Source of the DNA: an uncultured Actinomycetes bacterium
GTDB taxonomy: Bacteria > Actinomycetota > Actinomycetes > Mycobacteriales > Nakamurellaceae
NCBI GenBank assembly: GCA_937926105.1
Contig: CALANS010000028.1
Span: 186,001-250,000, forward strand
Direction of reading: 5' to 3'
Length of the DNA: 64,000 nucleotides
Notes under the pieces: generated by a model
The model's input: only the letters and a program-made list of their open reading frames with translations
Databases searched by the model: none
Told to the model about the DNA's origin: nothing
Made by a program: the position numbers and the translations under genes
In this document: in pieces, positions 9,705 to 18,288 of the stretch
Position numbering within the stretch: position 1 is the stretch's first letter
Layout of the letters: every line of letters starts with the position of its first letter

Positions 9705-10400
9705 ATGATCGAGGCGGTGGGTGCGGCAGTGACCGGTGATGTGACCGACACCAAACAGGGCGCGGCGGGTCCGGGCCGTACCGAGCGCACCCTGGCCGTG
9801 GTGACGGCCGGCCTGCGCCAGCCGTCGTCCACCGCGCTGCTGGCCGAACGGTTGGCCGACGCCACCGTCCGGGCGCTCGCCGACCGGGGGCTGGCCGCCC
9901 GGGTGCACCTGGTGGAGTTGCGCCCGCATGCCAAGGCCCTCGCCGATGCGATGGTCACCGGGTTCCCGTCGCCGGCGCTGGCCGAGGTGATCGACTCCGT
10001 CACCGGCTCCGACGGGCTGATCGCCGTCACCCCCACCTTCGCCGCCTCCTATGCCGGGCTGTTCAAGTCGTTCTTCGACGTCCTGGACCCCGACGCGCTG
10101 ACCGGCATGCCGGTGCTGGCGGCGGCCACCGGAGGCAGCGCCCGGCACTCACTGGTGATCGAGTACGCGATGCGGCCGTTGCTGAACTACTTCCGGGCGG
10201 TGATCGTGCCGACCGGAGTGTTCGCCGCCACCGAGGACTTCGGTGACGGGCCGCAAGTGGCGCGTCTGACGGCGCGAATCGACCGTGCCGCCGGCGAGCT
10301 GGCTGAGCTGGTTGCCCCCGGTTCGCATCGGAGTGCTCCGGATCCGTTCGCCGATGCGCCGTCGTTCGCCGATCTGCTCGGCGACGGGGGCGCGGGGTAG
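9705..10400 (+). CDS. NAD(P)H-dependent FMN reductase (CE1759-like)
   Basis: A 231-residue flavodoxin-fold reductase. The N-terminal TLAVVTAGLRQPSSTALLAERL is the phosphate/FMN loop, TPTFAASYAGLFKSFFD the second FMN segment, and AAATGGSARHSLVIEYAMRP the third, all typical of the CE1759 group. It should supply reduced FMN to the LLM oxidoreductase immediately upstream. The start is uncertain: ATG 9705 has a GAGGGG sequence about 10 nt upstream, while an in-frame GTG at 9657 would add 16 poorly conserved residues. Confidence 0.85.
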   Translation: MIEAVGAAVTGDVTDTKQGAAGPGRTERTLAVVTAGLRQPSSTALLAERLADATVRALADRGLAARVHLVELRPHAKALADAMVTGFPSPALAEVIDSVTGSDGLIAVTPTFAASYAGLFKSFFDVLDPDALTGMPVLAAATGGSARHSLVIEYAMRPLLNYFRAVIVPTGVFAATEDFGDGPQVARLTARIDRAAGELAELVAPGSHRSAPDPFADAPSFADLLGDGGAG

Positions 10401-10518
10401 GCCGGCGCCCCACGAGCGCGCCGGGGCCCGCGGGCTGGGTGCGCTACCGTCGCTGCGGCGGCGCCCACACGGCACCGGCCGGACCGGACCAGACCGGACC
10501 GGCAAGCGAAAGGAACCC

Positions 10519-11748
10519 ATGGCCTCCGACCAAGACCCAGCCGGAGATCCTGCGAGCGCTGTGGACCGCGAGCCGCATCGGCGGGACGTGCGGCGCTGGC
10601 AGCGCTACCTGTCCGACGAGCGTGACGAGGCCGCGGTCTATCGGGACCTGGCGGGTCGGCGAACCGGCGAGGAGCGGGACATCCTGCTGGCGCTGGCCGA
10701 TGCCGAGGGACGACACGCCGCGCACTGGCAGCAGTTGCTGGGGGATCGGGCGGCCGCGGCCGGCCGGGGGAGCCTGCGCACCCGGATCCTGGCGTTCCTG
10801 GCCCGGCACTTCGGATCCGTCTTCGTGCTGGCTCTGGCGCAGCGTGCCGAGGGACGTTCCCCGTACGCCAGCGATGAGCACGCCACCGCGACGATGGCGG
10901 CCGACGAGCGAATCCACGGCGAGGTGGTGCGGGGCCTGGCCGCCCGGGGGCGCAGCCGGCTGTCGGGTAGCTTCCGGGCGGCGGTGTTCGGCGCCAACGA
11001 CGGGCTGGTGTCCAACCTGGCGCTGGTGCTGGGCATCGGGGCGGCGGGAGCGTCGGCACGGGTGGTGCTGTTGACCGGCCTCGCCGGACTATTGGCCGGC
11101 GCGCTGTCCATGGGGGCCGGCGAGTACGTGTCCGTGCGCTCGCAGCGGGAGCTGTTGGAGGCCTCCACCCCGGACCCACATGCCGGTACGGTGCTGCCGC
11201 ATCTGGATGTGAATGCCAACGAGTTGGCGCTCGTCTACCGGGCGCGGGGCATGCCGGCCATGCAGGCGGAGCGGCATGCCCGGGAGGTGCTGGCCGGGTA
11301 TCGGACCTGGACGGGGGCACCGGGCGAGAGCGACGGTGCCGGCATCATCGAGGGCGATGCCGGCGATGATGCCGGTGGCGTTGTCGGTGACGGAGCCGGC
11401 GGGGTGGACCGGGCCGTGGCAGCGGATGACACTGCCGGCCCAGACATTGCCAGCGACGCAGCCGACGAGCACGAGGCCATTGGTACGGCCTGGCGTGCGG
11501 CCGTATCCAGCTTTTGCTTCTTTGCCTCCGGCGCGATCATTCCGGTGCTGCCATACCTGTTGGGTGCCACCGGATTTACCGGGCAGATCATCGCGGCCGC
11601 TCTGGTCGGAATCGCGCTGCTGGCCACCGGCGCCGTGGTGGGATTGCTATCCGGTGCGCCGCCGCTGCGTCGTGCCGCCCGCCAATTGCTGATCGGATAC
11701 GGTGCTGCGGCCGTCACCTACCTGCTCGGCCTGCTGTTCGGCGCCTGA
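10519..11748 (+). CDS. Ferritin-like/VIT1 fusion membrane transporter (MbfA-like)
   Basis: A 409-residue membrane protein. Residues 25-110 form a rubrerythrin-type domain with di-iron ligands (DEAAVYRDL and EERDILLALADAEGRHAAHW). Residues about 150-235 and 325-409 make up the VIT1/CCC1 transporter, opening with FRAAVFGANDGLVSNLALVL and continuing GALSMGAGEYVSVRSQREL. Homologues with this architecture export iron or manganese from the cytoplasm (knowledge of MbfA/VIT1). The two VIT halves are joined by an unusual Asp/Gly/Ala-rich stretch of about 55 residues (roughly 270-325). ATG 10519 follows AAAGGA at good spacing; longer upstream frame is rejected because it runs into the FMN reductase gene. 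Confidence 0.85.
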   Translation: MASDQDPAGDPASAVDREPHRRDVRRWQRYLSDERDEAAVYRDLAGRRTGEERDILLALADAEGRHAAHWQQLLGDRAAAAGRGSLRTRILAFLARHFGSVFVLALAQRAEGRSPYASDEHATATMAADERIHGEVVRGLAARGRSRLSGSFRAAVFGANDGLVSNLALVLGIGAAGASARVVLLTGLAGLLAGALSMGAGEYVSVRSQRELLEASTPDPHAGTVLPHLDVNANELALVYRARGMPAMQAERHAREVLAGYRTWTGAPGESDGAGIIEGDAGDDAGGVVGDGAGGVDRAVAADDTAGPDIASDAADEHEAIGTAWRAAVSSFCFFASGAIIPVLPYLLGATGFTGQIIAAALVGIALLATGAVVGLLSGAPPLRRAARQLLIGYGAAAVTYLLGLLFGA

Positions 11749-11811
11749 TCGGCGCCTGTTCGGAGCCCCCGGGACAGCCAACGCCCCGGTAGCCATTCCG
11801 GCGGAGACGGA

Positions 11812-13602
11812 TCAGGGCGCCGACCGTGGGCCGTCGTCCGGGGGGCCGCCCGATGGGGAGGTTCCGCACCAGCTGTTCCACAGGTGAGCGTACTGCGCGG
11901 AGCGCGCGAGAAGGCTGTCGTGCGTGCCGGTTCCGGTGATGCGACCCTGGTGCATGACGGCCACGTAGTCCGCGTCGTGCGCGGTGTGCAGCCGGTGGGC
12001 GATGGCGACGACGGTGCGCCCGGCCAGGGTCGCGGACAGCGCACGCTCGGCGGCGCGGGCGGTGCGCGGGTCGAGCAGCGCGGTTGCCTCGTCCAGGACG
12101 ACGGTGTGCGGGTTGGCGAGAACGACCCGGGCCAGCGCGATGTGCTGCGCCTGCCCGCCGTCTAGACGTCTGCGGTCGGTGAGTTCGGTGTCCAGGCCGT
12201 CGGGAAGCTCGTCCAGCCAGCGGGCTCCCACGGTGCGTAGCGCGGCCCGGAGCTCCTCGTCGGTGGCGGACGGAGCAGCGAGCGCGAGGTTGGCGCGGAC
12301 CGTGTCACGGAAGAGGTAGTGCTCCTGGGTCACCATGATCACGTGCTGGCGCCGGATTTCTGGTGGCAGGTCGGCGATCGGGACACCACCGACCGTCACG
12401 GCTCCGGTCCGGGGCCTGTCGATGCCGGCGATCAGCCGGCCGACGGTGGTCTTGCCGGCGCCGGAGACGCCAACGATGGCCAGCCGGAAGCCGGGGGTAA
12501 GTGTCAGCGATACGTCGTGCAGCACGTCGCGGCCGGGACGGTAGGCGTAGTTCACCCCGGTCAGCGCGATGGCCTCGTCCGCCGGCGCCGCAGGGCTGGT
12601 CTTATCCGCTCGGGTGGTGGCGGCCGCGGCCAGGCCCTCGATGCGGGCGAACGACGCGCCGGCGCTCTGCAGCGTCTCGGTCCAGAGGGTCAGGGTGTCC
12701 AGCGGCGCCGACAGCTGGCGGATGTACAGCGCGACCGCGACCACAACGCCCAGCGAAAGATGACCTGCCAGAAGGAGCCCCCCGCCGACCGCGACGACCG
12801 CTGCGACGGCGATCCCGTAGCAGGCATCGACGGTGGGGAACAGTCTGCTACGCAGTGCGAGGGTCCGCCTCATCGTCGCTTCGCTGCGCTCCAGTGCCGC
12901 GACCAGCGCCGCGGTGCGTTGCTGCTGCAGGCCGAACATCTCGATGGTGCGCGCATGATCGGTGGTCTCGGTCAGGATCGTGGCAGCGGCGGCGCCGGCT
13001 GCGCCCTGGTCCAGGTACGCCGCGCGGGCGCGATGCACGTACCAGCGCACCGCGACACCGATGGCCGCCAGGCCGGCAATGCCGCACAGGCCGAGCACGG
13101 GGCTGAGCCACAGGGTCGCGGCCACGATGATCGCGGCCTGGATCGCGGCGAACAGCACGTCCGGGGCGGCGGTGCGGAGCACGCCCGCGACGGCGGCGAC
13201 ATCGACGCTGCTGCGGGCCGCGAGGTCCGCGGCCGAGACTCGTTCCGCGCTACGGGCATCCAGGCTCAACATGGTGTCGGTGACCTGCTCGCGCAGCCGC
13301 GCACTGGTCCGCTCACCGAAGCGGTAGCTGACCGACCGGGCGAACCGAGCCAGCGCGAACTGTGCGAGGCCAGCGACCGCCAGGATCAACCCGAGCCGGT
13401 CAACGACGGCCAGCCCCTGGCCGCCTTGAACGGCGGTGACGATGCGTCCGACGATCAGTGGAGAGATCAGTCCGGCCGCCGCGGCCGCGACGTTCAACAC
13501 CAACGCGACGGTGAACGCGGCCCCGTCCGCGCGGACCAACCGGCCGGCGGCGCGCCGCACCTGTGCCCGATCGGCGGCTGGCAGTGTCGACGTCGCGGTC
13601 AC
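11812..13602 (-). CDS. ABC exporter half-transporter with canonical ATP site but altered signature
   Basis: A 596-residue ABC transporter half: six-helix membrane domain (about 20-310), then the nucleotide-binding domain. Walker A GVSGAGKTT (378-386), Walker B VVLDEATALLD with catalytic Glu505, and the H-loop AHRLH (His536) are intact. The signature is LDGGQ (480-484) rather than LSGGQ. The GTG start at 13602 overlaps the stop codon of the upstream ABC gene (GTGA), so the two are coupled and should form a heterodimer. The partner has the complementary defects. An exporter topology is clear; the substrate is not. Confidence 0.9.
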   Translation of the reverse strand: MTATSTLPAADRAQVRRAAGRLVRADGAAFTVALVLNVAAAAAGLISPLIVGRIVTAVQGGQGLAVVDRLGLILAVAGLAQFALARFARSVSYRFGERTSARLREQVTDTMLSLDARSAERVSAADLAARSSVDVAAVAGVLRTAAPDVLFAAIQAAIIVAATLWLSPVLGLCGIAGLAAIGVAVRWYVHRARAAYLDQGAAGAAAATILTETTDHARTIEMFGLQQQRTAALVAALERSEATMRRTLALRSRLFPTVDACYGIAVAAVVAVGGGLLLAGHLSLGVVVAVALYIRQLSAPLDTLTLWTETLQSAGASFARIEGLAAAATTRADKTSPAAPADEAIALTGVNYAYRPGRDVLHDVSLTLTPGFRLAIVGVSGAGKTTVGRLIAGIDRPRTGAVTVGGVPIADLPPEIRRQHVIMVTQEHYLFRDTVRANLALAAPSATDEELRAALRTVGARWLDELPDGLDTELTDRRRLDGGQAQHIALARVVLANPHTVVLDEATALLDPRTARAAERALSATLAGRTVVAIAHRLHTAHDADYVAVMHQGRITGTGTHDSLLARSAQYAHLWNSWCGTSPSGGPPDDGPRSAP

Positions 13603-15347
13603 GATGCCCGTTCCGCCTCGCCGCGGGTGACCAGGCTCCGGTACCGCGGATCGCCGAGCAGCTGCTGGTGGGTGCCATTGGCGGCGACCCGGTGGTCCAC
13701 CACGAAGGCGACGCGGTCGGCCCGTTCCAGCACCAGCGGCGACGTCGTGGTCACCACCGTTGTCCGACCACGCCTGGCCGCGCGCAACCCGGTCGCAACG
13801 GCGGACTCGGTGTGGGCATCCAGCGCCGAGGTGGGGTCGACGGCGAGCAGCACCTCGGGGTCGGCAGCAACCGCACGAGCCAGCTTGACCCGCTGCCGCT
13901 GGCCCCCGGACAGGGTGGTGCCGCCGCTGGTCAACGGCCCGTCCCAGCCGCCATCCAGCGCCGTCAGCACGTCGTCGGCCGATGCCACGACCAGCGCTGC
14001 CCGGACCGCCGGTAGTGGTCCGGGCGCGCTGCCCGGCTCCGCCTCGGCGGCCCGGCCGGCCACGGTGTCGCTCAGGCTGCCGGCGAACAGGGCCGCGTCG
14101 TTGTCCGCGACGAGCAGCCGGCGCCGTACCTCGCCGGGGGGCATGCGGCTGGTCGGCGCACCGCCCCATCGCCCGCCGGGCTGCAGGCCGGCGAGCCGGT
14201 CCACGATCTCGCGGGCCTCGACCTGCCGCGCCGTCACCACCGCCGTGAAGGACCCCGGATCGATCCGCACACCGGTCACCGTGTCCAGCAACGGTTCGGG
14301 ACCGGCGGGCGGCCGCTCGGTCGCCGGCTCGGCCCGGTCGGTGAGCGCGAGGAACGCGATCACCTTGCGGGCCGGGACGATGGCCTGGCTGAAGTCGACG
14401 GCCGCTTCCAGAAACGACGTCACCGGAACGATCAACACCGCCGCATAGCCGTACACCGCCACCAGCTCGCCGATCGTGATCGTGCCCTGCGCTGCCAGCC
14501 GGGCCGCCAGCCACACCACCGCCGCCAGGTACAGCGTCGGCAGCGCGATCGTCAACGCCTCGATCACGCTCAGCACCGCGCCCACCCGGTAGCCCAGATC
14601 CCGTGCCACGGCCGAGCGCCGAGCGAACCGGTCTCGAAACAGCGCCTTGCCGCCCACCGCGTTGAGCACTGCCAGGCCACCCGCGATGTCCAGGCTCTGA
14701 TCGGTCAACTCCGCCTGCTGTTCCCGGTAGGGCAGCTGTGCCCGGGTCAGTCGAGGAAGCGCCGGGCCGACGATCACCGCCAGCACCGGAACGCCGACCA
14801 GGACGACCACGGCCATCAGCGGCGACACCCGGAACAACAACACCGCCGTGACTGCGTAGGTGACGACGGCGCCCACTCCCGGGCCGGTGGCCGTCAGGCT
14901 ACGGCCGATCGTCCACGAATCGCCGAAACCGATCGCGGCTACCTCACCGGCACGTTCCTGCCGGGCGAGCGTGCGGCCCAGCCTGATCGCCTGGTCGCTG
15001 ACCAGCCGGATGATGCGGAACGCCGCGTCCATCCGGACCCACGTCATCGTCCGATGCCGCATGATCCCCAACCACGCCGTGACGACCGCGACGAGCACCA
15101 GCATCGCCACCCACAGCGCCAACGCACCCGGCCGGTGCTGCTGCAGTCCCTGGTCGATGGCCATCTGCAGCACGTAGGGCGGGACGGTCAGGCTGAGCAT
15201 CCACGCGGTCCCGAGCAGGGCGCCACGAGCCGCGCGGCCACGCTGCTGCGTCGTCAACCACCACAGCAGGTGCCACGGGCCGGTGAACGCCGTCGGCGGG
15301 GAGTCGGCCGGACCGCCCGCTGCCCACGATCTCGCGTGATCTGCCAT
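13599..15347 (-). CDS. ABC exporter half-transporter with degenerate ATP-binding site
   Basis: A 582-residue ABC half-transporter with a six-helix membrane domain (about 25-320). Its nucleotide-binding domain keeps a perfect signature LSGGQRQR (479-486) but has lost the rest. Where Walker A should be (about 372-382) the sequence is TARQVEAREIV, with no GxxGxGK. Walker B reads LLAVDPTSALD and lacks the catalytic Glu. The H-loop position reads TTTSPL, without His. It can therefore supply only the signature half of one composite ATP site to its partner. ATG 15347 has GAGGGG 5 nt upstream. A Ser/Thr kinase gene lies 43 nt upstream on the same strand. Confidence 0.88.
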   Translation of the reverse strand: MADHARSWAAGGPADSPPTAFTGPWHLLWWLTTQQRGRAARGALLGTAWMLSLTVPPYVLQMAIDQGLQQHRPGALALWVAMLVLVAVVTAWLGIMRHRTMTWVRMDAAFRIIRLVSDQAIRLGRTLARQERAGEVAAIGFGDSWTIGRSLTATGPGVGAVVTYAVTAVLLFRVSPLMAVVVLVGVPVLAVIVGPALPRLTRAQLPYREQQAELTDQSLDIAGGLAVLNAVGGKALFRDRFARRSAVARDLGYRVGAVLSVIEALTIALPTLYLAAVVWLAARLAAQGTITIGELVAVYGYAAVLIVPVTSFLEAAVDFSQAIVPARKVIAFLALTDRAEPATERPPAGPEPLLDTVTGVRIDPGSFTAVVTARQVEAREIVDRLAGLQPGGRWGGAPTSRMPPGEVRRRLLVADNDAALFAGSLSDTVAGRAAEAEPGSAPGPLPAVRAALVVASADDVLTALDGGWDGPLTSGGTTLSGGQRQRVKLARAVAADPEVLLAVDPTSALDAHTESAVATGLRAARRGRTTVVTTTSPLVLERADRVAFVVDHRVAANGTHQQLLGDPRYRSLVTRGEAERAS

Positions 15348-15390
15348 CGGTCCCCTCACCTCGACGACTGCATCGTCGTGCGCGCGGCGG

Positions 15391-16605
15391 TCAGGCCAGA
15401 CCCGCGATGGCGATCACACCGAAGTAGCCCGCGGCCGCGGCCACCAGCAGTATCAGGATCGCGCCCAGGATGATCGGCCCCGGCCGCCGGGCCGGGGCGG
15501 CGGCCGGCAGCGGCGGCAGGCTCTGGGCCGCCTCGGCCGCCCACGGAGGGGGAGGCGTGCCCGACGCGCCGAATCCGTGCCCGCCGGGTGCCGCGGTACC
15601 CGACGGCGACCCGGGGTGCGCGCCCGGGACGGGTAGGGGTGGTCCGGCCAGGGTCCTGCGGGCGAGGCCCGGTGCGGGGAGGCTGGCCAGGGGTCCGGCC
15701 GGTGCCGGGATCGGTGCCGGGGGCGTCTGGATCGGTGGCGGCGGCAGGATCGGTGACGGTGGCGCCGGCCGAGACCCGGTGGCGCCGGCCGATCGCCCGG
15801 CAGTCGCGGCCAGTTCCGCTCCGGCCTGCTGCACCGTCATCCGCCGCGCCGGATCCTTCACCAGCAGGCCATCGATGATGGCCGCCAGTCGGCCGGAGCG
15901 CGGGTGCGGTGGAACCGGATCCGTCACCACCGCGGTCAGGGTGGCGATCGGTTCCCCGCGATCGAAGGGCGGATGGCCCTGTACGGCGGCGAACAGCAGC
16001 GCGCCCAGTCCCCACGCGTCGGCCGCCGGGGTGGCCGGTCGCCCGGACGCCACCTCCGGTGAGATGTAGGCCGGCGAGCCGAGAAGCATGCCGGTGGCGG
16101 TCAGGGTGTGCTCGTCGACGCTGCGTGCGATCCCGAAGTCGGTGAGCTTGATTCGGCCGTCGTCACCGATCAGCACGTTCGCCGGCTTGACATCGCGGTG
16201 GGTGATACCTGCGGCGTGCGCGGCCGCCAGTCCGTCGGCCACCGCCCGCCCCACCCCGGCGGCACGGACATCGCCGAGCGGGCCATCCTGCGCCAGCACC
16301 AGGGCCAGGGAACGAGCCCGCATCAACTCCATCACGATCACCGGGCCGCTGGGCAGCGTGATGATGTCGAACAGCGTGATCACGTGCGGATGCGAGAGCG
16401 CCGCGATGGCCCGTGCCTCTCGCAGGGTGCGCTCCGCCAGCTGGTCGATCTCCACCACCGGCATGCCGGCCGGGAAGCGGACCTCCTTGATGGCCACCCG
16501 GCGACGCAACACCACGTCGTAGGCATCCCACACCGCCCCCATCGAGCCGTGCCCGATCTCGGCATCCAGCCGATACCGATCGGCCAGCATTCGAGGGGCG
16601 CCCAT
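15391..16605 (-). CDS. Membrane-anchored Ser/Thr protein kinase
   Basis: A 404-residue Hanks-type kinase. The glycine loop IGHGSMGAVW (17-26), catalytic Lys40, HRDVKPAN (136-143), TDFGIA (155-160) and the SPE segment (182-184) are all present. A Pro/Ala-rich linker (about 265-375) precedes one C-terminal membrane helix (about 380-402) that leaves almost nothing outside, so there is no PASTA or other sensor domain. The gene is followed closely by the two ABC genes, which suggests that the kinase controls or is co-expressed with that exporter (inference). ATG 16605 is used, with GAGAAT 8 nt upstream as a possible -10 box and no Shine-Dalgarno sequence. It is divergent from the DUF4262 gene. Confidence 0.92.
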   Translation of the reverse strand: MGAPRMLADRYRLDAEIGHGSMGAVWDAYDVVLRRRVAIKEVRFPAGMPVVEIDQLAERTLREARAIAALSHPHVITLFDIITLPSGPVIVMELMRARSLALVLAQDGPLGDVRAAGVGRAVADGLAAAHAAGITHRDVKPANVLIGDDGRIKLTDFGIARSVDEHTLTATGMLLGSPAYISPEVASGRPATPAADAWGLGALLFAAVQGHPPFDRGEPIATLTAVVTDPVPPHPRSGRLAAIIDGLLVKDPARRMTVQQAGAELAATAGRSAGATGSRPAPPSPILPPPPIQTPPAPIPAPAGPLASLPAPGLARRTLAGPPLPVPGAHPGSPSGTAAPGGHGFGASGTPPPPWAAEAAQSLPPLPAAAPARRPGPIILGAILILLVAAAAGYFGVIAIAGLA

Positions 16606-16734
16606 GGCTGGAGATTCTCGCAGGTCGCGCCGGTATGCCGCGCGGAAGTGCACCGCTGTCGGGCCCACGTTCTATCGTGCACACGTTCGATAACGAGGCG
16701 ACACGGGTCGCGAACGAAACGAGAGGAGACGATC

Positions 16735-17238
16735 ATGGATCCAGCGACGGTGGCCTGGCTCGACCAGCAGGACGCCTGGATGCGCGGCACGGTGCGGGAC
16801 TACGGCTGGGCCGTGGAGTATGTCGGAGGGGTTACCTGCGGCCATCCGGGGTGCGGTGGTGGGGACGCCGATCAGCCGTTCGGCTACACGGTGGGATTGC
16901 ACGGCATCGGGCACCCCGAGCTGCTGCTGTTCGGATGTGGTCAACGCGTGACGCTGCAGGTGCTCAACGGGCTGGCCACGCAGGTGATGCAGGGTGTGGA
17001 TCTGCTGCACGGCCAGCAGTGTGAGGTGGACGGCTGGCCACGGGCGATGACGGTCGTGGCGGTGCCGAACCCCGAGCAGATCCTATTCGCGGCCTATCGG
17101 TTCTACCGGTGCGACCGCCCGGGCGCGATCGAGGCGCTGCAGGTGTGCTGGTCGGATTCGGCCGGCCGGTTTCCGTGGGAGCCGGGCTGCGACGCCGATG
17201 CTCGCCGGCAGCCACCGCCCGGCGCGTTCGCGGCGTGA
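16735..17238 (+). CDS. DUF4262 domain protein
   Basis: A 167-residue cytoplasmic protein. QPFGYTVGLHGIGHPELLLFG (residues about 48-68) is the signature of DUF4262, and the C-terminal LQVCWSDSAGRFPWEPG is also typical. Function is unknown; related proteins are often found near stress or toxin genes, but no biochemical role is established. A CGHPGCGGG segment could bind metal. ATG 16735 has GAGGAG upstream at correct spacing. Its stop codon overlaps the GTG of the next gene (GTGA), indicating a small operon of three genes up to 17997. Confidence 0.8.
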   Translation: MDPATVAWLDQQDAWMRGTVRDYGWAVEYVGGVTCGHPGCGGGDADQPFGYTVGLHGIGHPELLLFGCGQRVTLQVLNGLATQVMQGVDLLHGQQCEVDGWPRAMTVVAVPNPEQILFAAYRFYRCDRPGAIEALQVCWSDSAGRFPWEPGCDADARRQPPPGAFAA

Positions 17239-17755
17239 GGCTCGTGCGTGAGGTGCGAGCACGCGCCGATGCTCGCGTGAACGATGACCGCTACCTGCTC
17301 GTCCGGTTCAACGACGACGTTGATGTGCCCAACGTGGTTCGGTTGGCGCGGGCTGACGCTCACCTGTACCGGGTGCTGCCCGGCTACGAGGCCGCCGGGG
17401 CTCTCACCCTGTCGGTGTTCCTGGTCAGCGGAGCAGCCGAGGCTCGCACGCTGACAGCGGGACTGGGGCAGACCCGGTTCGGCCTCACCACCGCCGGGCA
17501 CGTGCGTGGCGCGGGGTTCGACGTCGTCGCCACGACAGTTCTCGAAGACGGGCGCCGCTGCCGTTCTCCGATCGCCACGCCGACATCGTCCTAGCTACCT
17601 ACCCGGCCGGTGAAAGCCCCTACCGGCAATTGACGCGCGCCGACAGACGCAGGCTGAGGGAGGCGCTCGCCGATCGGTACGCGCGGGCCGTCACACTGTT
17701 CAACCCTCGCTACACCGTGACGCCACCCGCCGACCGGACCGGGGGAATACCATGA
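17235..17755 (+). pseudogene. Frameshifted hypothetical gene (two frames, about 172 residues if joined)
   Basis: The frame starting at GTG 17235 (overlapping the DUF4262 stop) codes sensibly through FDVVATTVLEDG, then degenerates to RRCRSPIATPTSS and stops at 17594. From about 17551 the -1 frame takes over with APLPFSDRHADIVLATYPAG and continues through a basic helical segment (LTRADRRRLREALADRY) to a TGA at 17753-17755, which overlaps the ATG of the next gene (ATGA). Loss of one G from the run at 17550-17552 explains the break. The coupling at both ends argues that the joined protein was the original gene. Whether this is a true mutation, a programmed shift or a sequencing error cannot be told here. 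I recognise no family. Confidence 0.6.
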
Positions 17756-17997
17756 GTACCATGACCGGGCTCCCAGTGCTGGCCGCCGACCTGACCTACG
17801 TCAGGGTTAACGGTGGACGTGCCCACGCGGACATCGTCAACTGGAACGAGGACGCCGACCCGGTTGTCGGGCAGCACGTGCTGCTTGCCGGCGGCAGCTC
17901 CGAGCGGCTGGAGGCGGAGATCATCGAAATCCGCGCCGACGGCACAGTCACGTTGGCTGTGTTGGCGTATGCCTCACCACTGCGCAGTGCGACCTGA
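17752..17997 (+). CDS. Small hypothetical protein
   Basis: An 81-residue protein starting MSTMTGLPVLAADLTYVRV, mostly beta-strand in character, with no signal peptide or membrane segment. VVGQHVLLAGG and LEAEIIEIRADGTVTLAVL suggest a small beta-barrel similar in pattern to SH3-like or KOW-type folds, but I do not recognise a family. Its ATG overlaps the TGA of the preceding frame, so it should be translated by coupling. It is the last gene of the DUF4262 group and converges on the genes at 18034. Confidence 0.55.
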   Translation: MSTMTGLPVLAADLTYVRVNGGRAHADIVNWNEDADPVVGQHVLLAGGSSERLEAEIIEIRADGTVTLAVLAYASPLRSAT

Positions 17998-18033
17998 TCG
18001 CGCTCCGCCCATCACTGTTCCCGTTGCGGGATC

Positions 18034-18285
18034 TCACGTCGCCGGTCCGCCCGGGCGAGGCAGCGCGTCCACCCGGCGCAGCATGGAACGCCGACGCAGG
18101 TAGTCGGCCAGGTGGTCGCGATGCCCGTCGCAGGCCGTCCAGATCTTCTCCCGGTCCGGGGTGTGGATGCGCGGGTTGTTCCACACCACTGCCCAGGCGG
18201 CCGGTTCGCGGCATCCCCGGGCAGAGCAGATCACGGAGTCGGGGCCCGCCCGTTCGGGGTCTGTCAGCGGGTATTCGGGCGGCAC
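18034..18285 (-). CDS. Small conserved Cys/His protein
   Basis: An 83-residue protein. ICSARGCREPAAWAVVWNNP followed by DREKIWTACDGHRDHLADYL matches a small actinobacterial family with a probable zinc site formed by two N-terminal Cys, one later Cys and His residues. Function unknown. The GTG at 18285 lies 3 nt after the stop of the carboxymuconolactone-decarboxylase-like gene, whose end supplies GGGAG as ribosome binding site, so the two are co-transcribed. Confidence 0.7.
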   Translation of the reverse strand: MPPEYPLTDPERAGPDSVICSARGCREPAAWAVVWNNPRIHTPDREKIWTACDGHRDHLADYLRRRSMLRRVDALPRPGGPAT

Positions 18286-18288
18286 CGC

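Noticed and set aside
12319..14448. A 709-codon plus-strand open frame across the two ABC genes
   Set aside because: The minus-strand frames contain complete ABC membrane and nucleotide-binding domains; the plus frame is a shadow.
16108..16734. A long N-terminal extension of the DUF4262 gene
   Set aside because: The extension runs antisense through the kinase gene, is Arg/His-rich, and a good ribosome binding site precedes ATG 16735.
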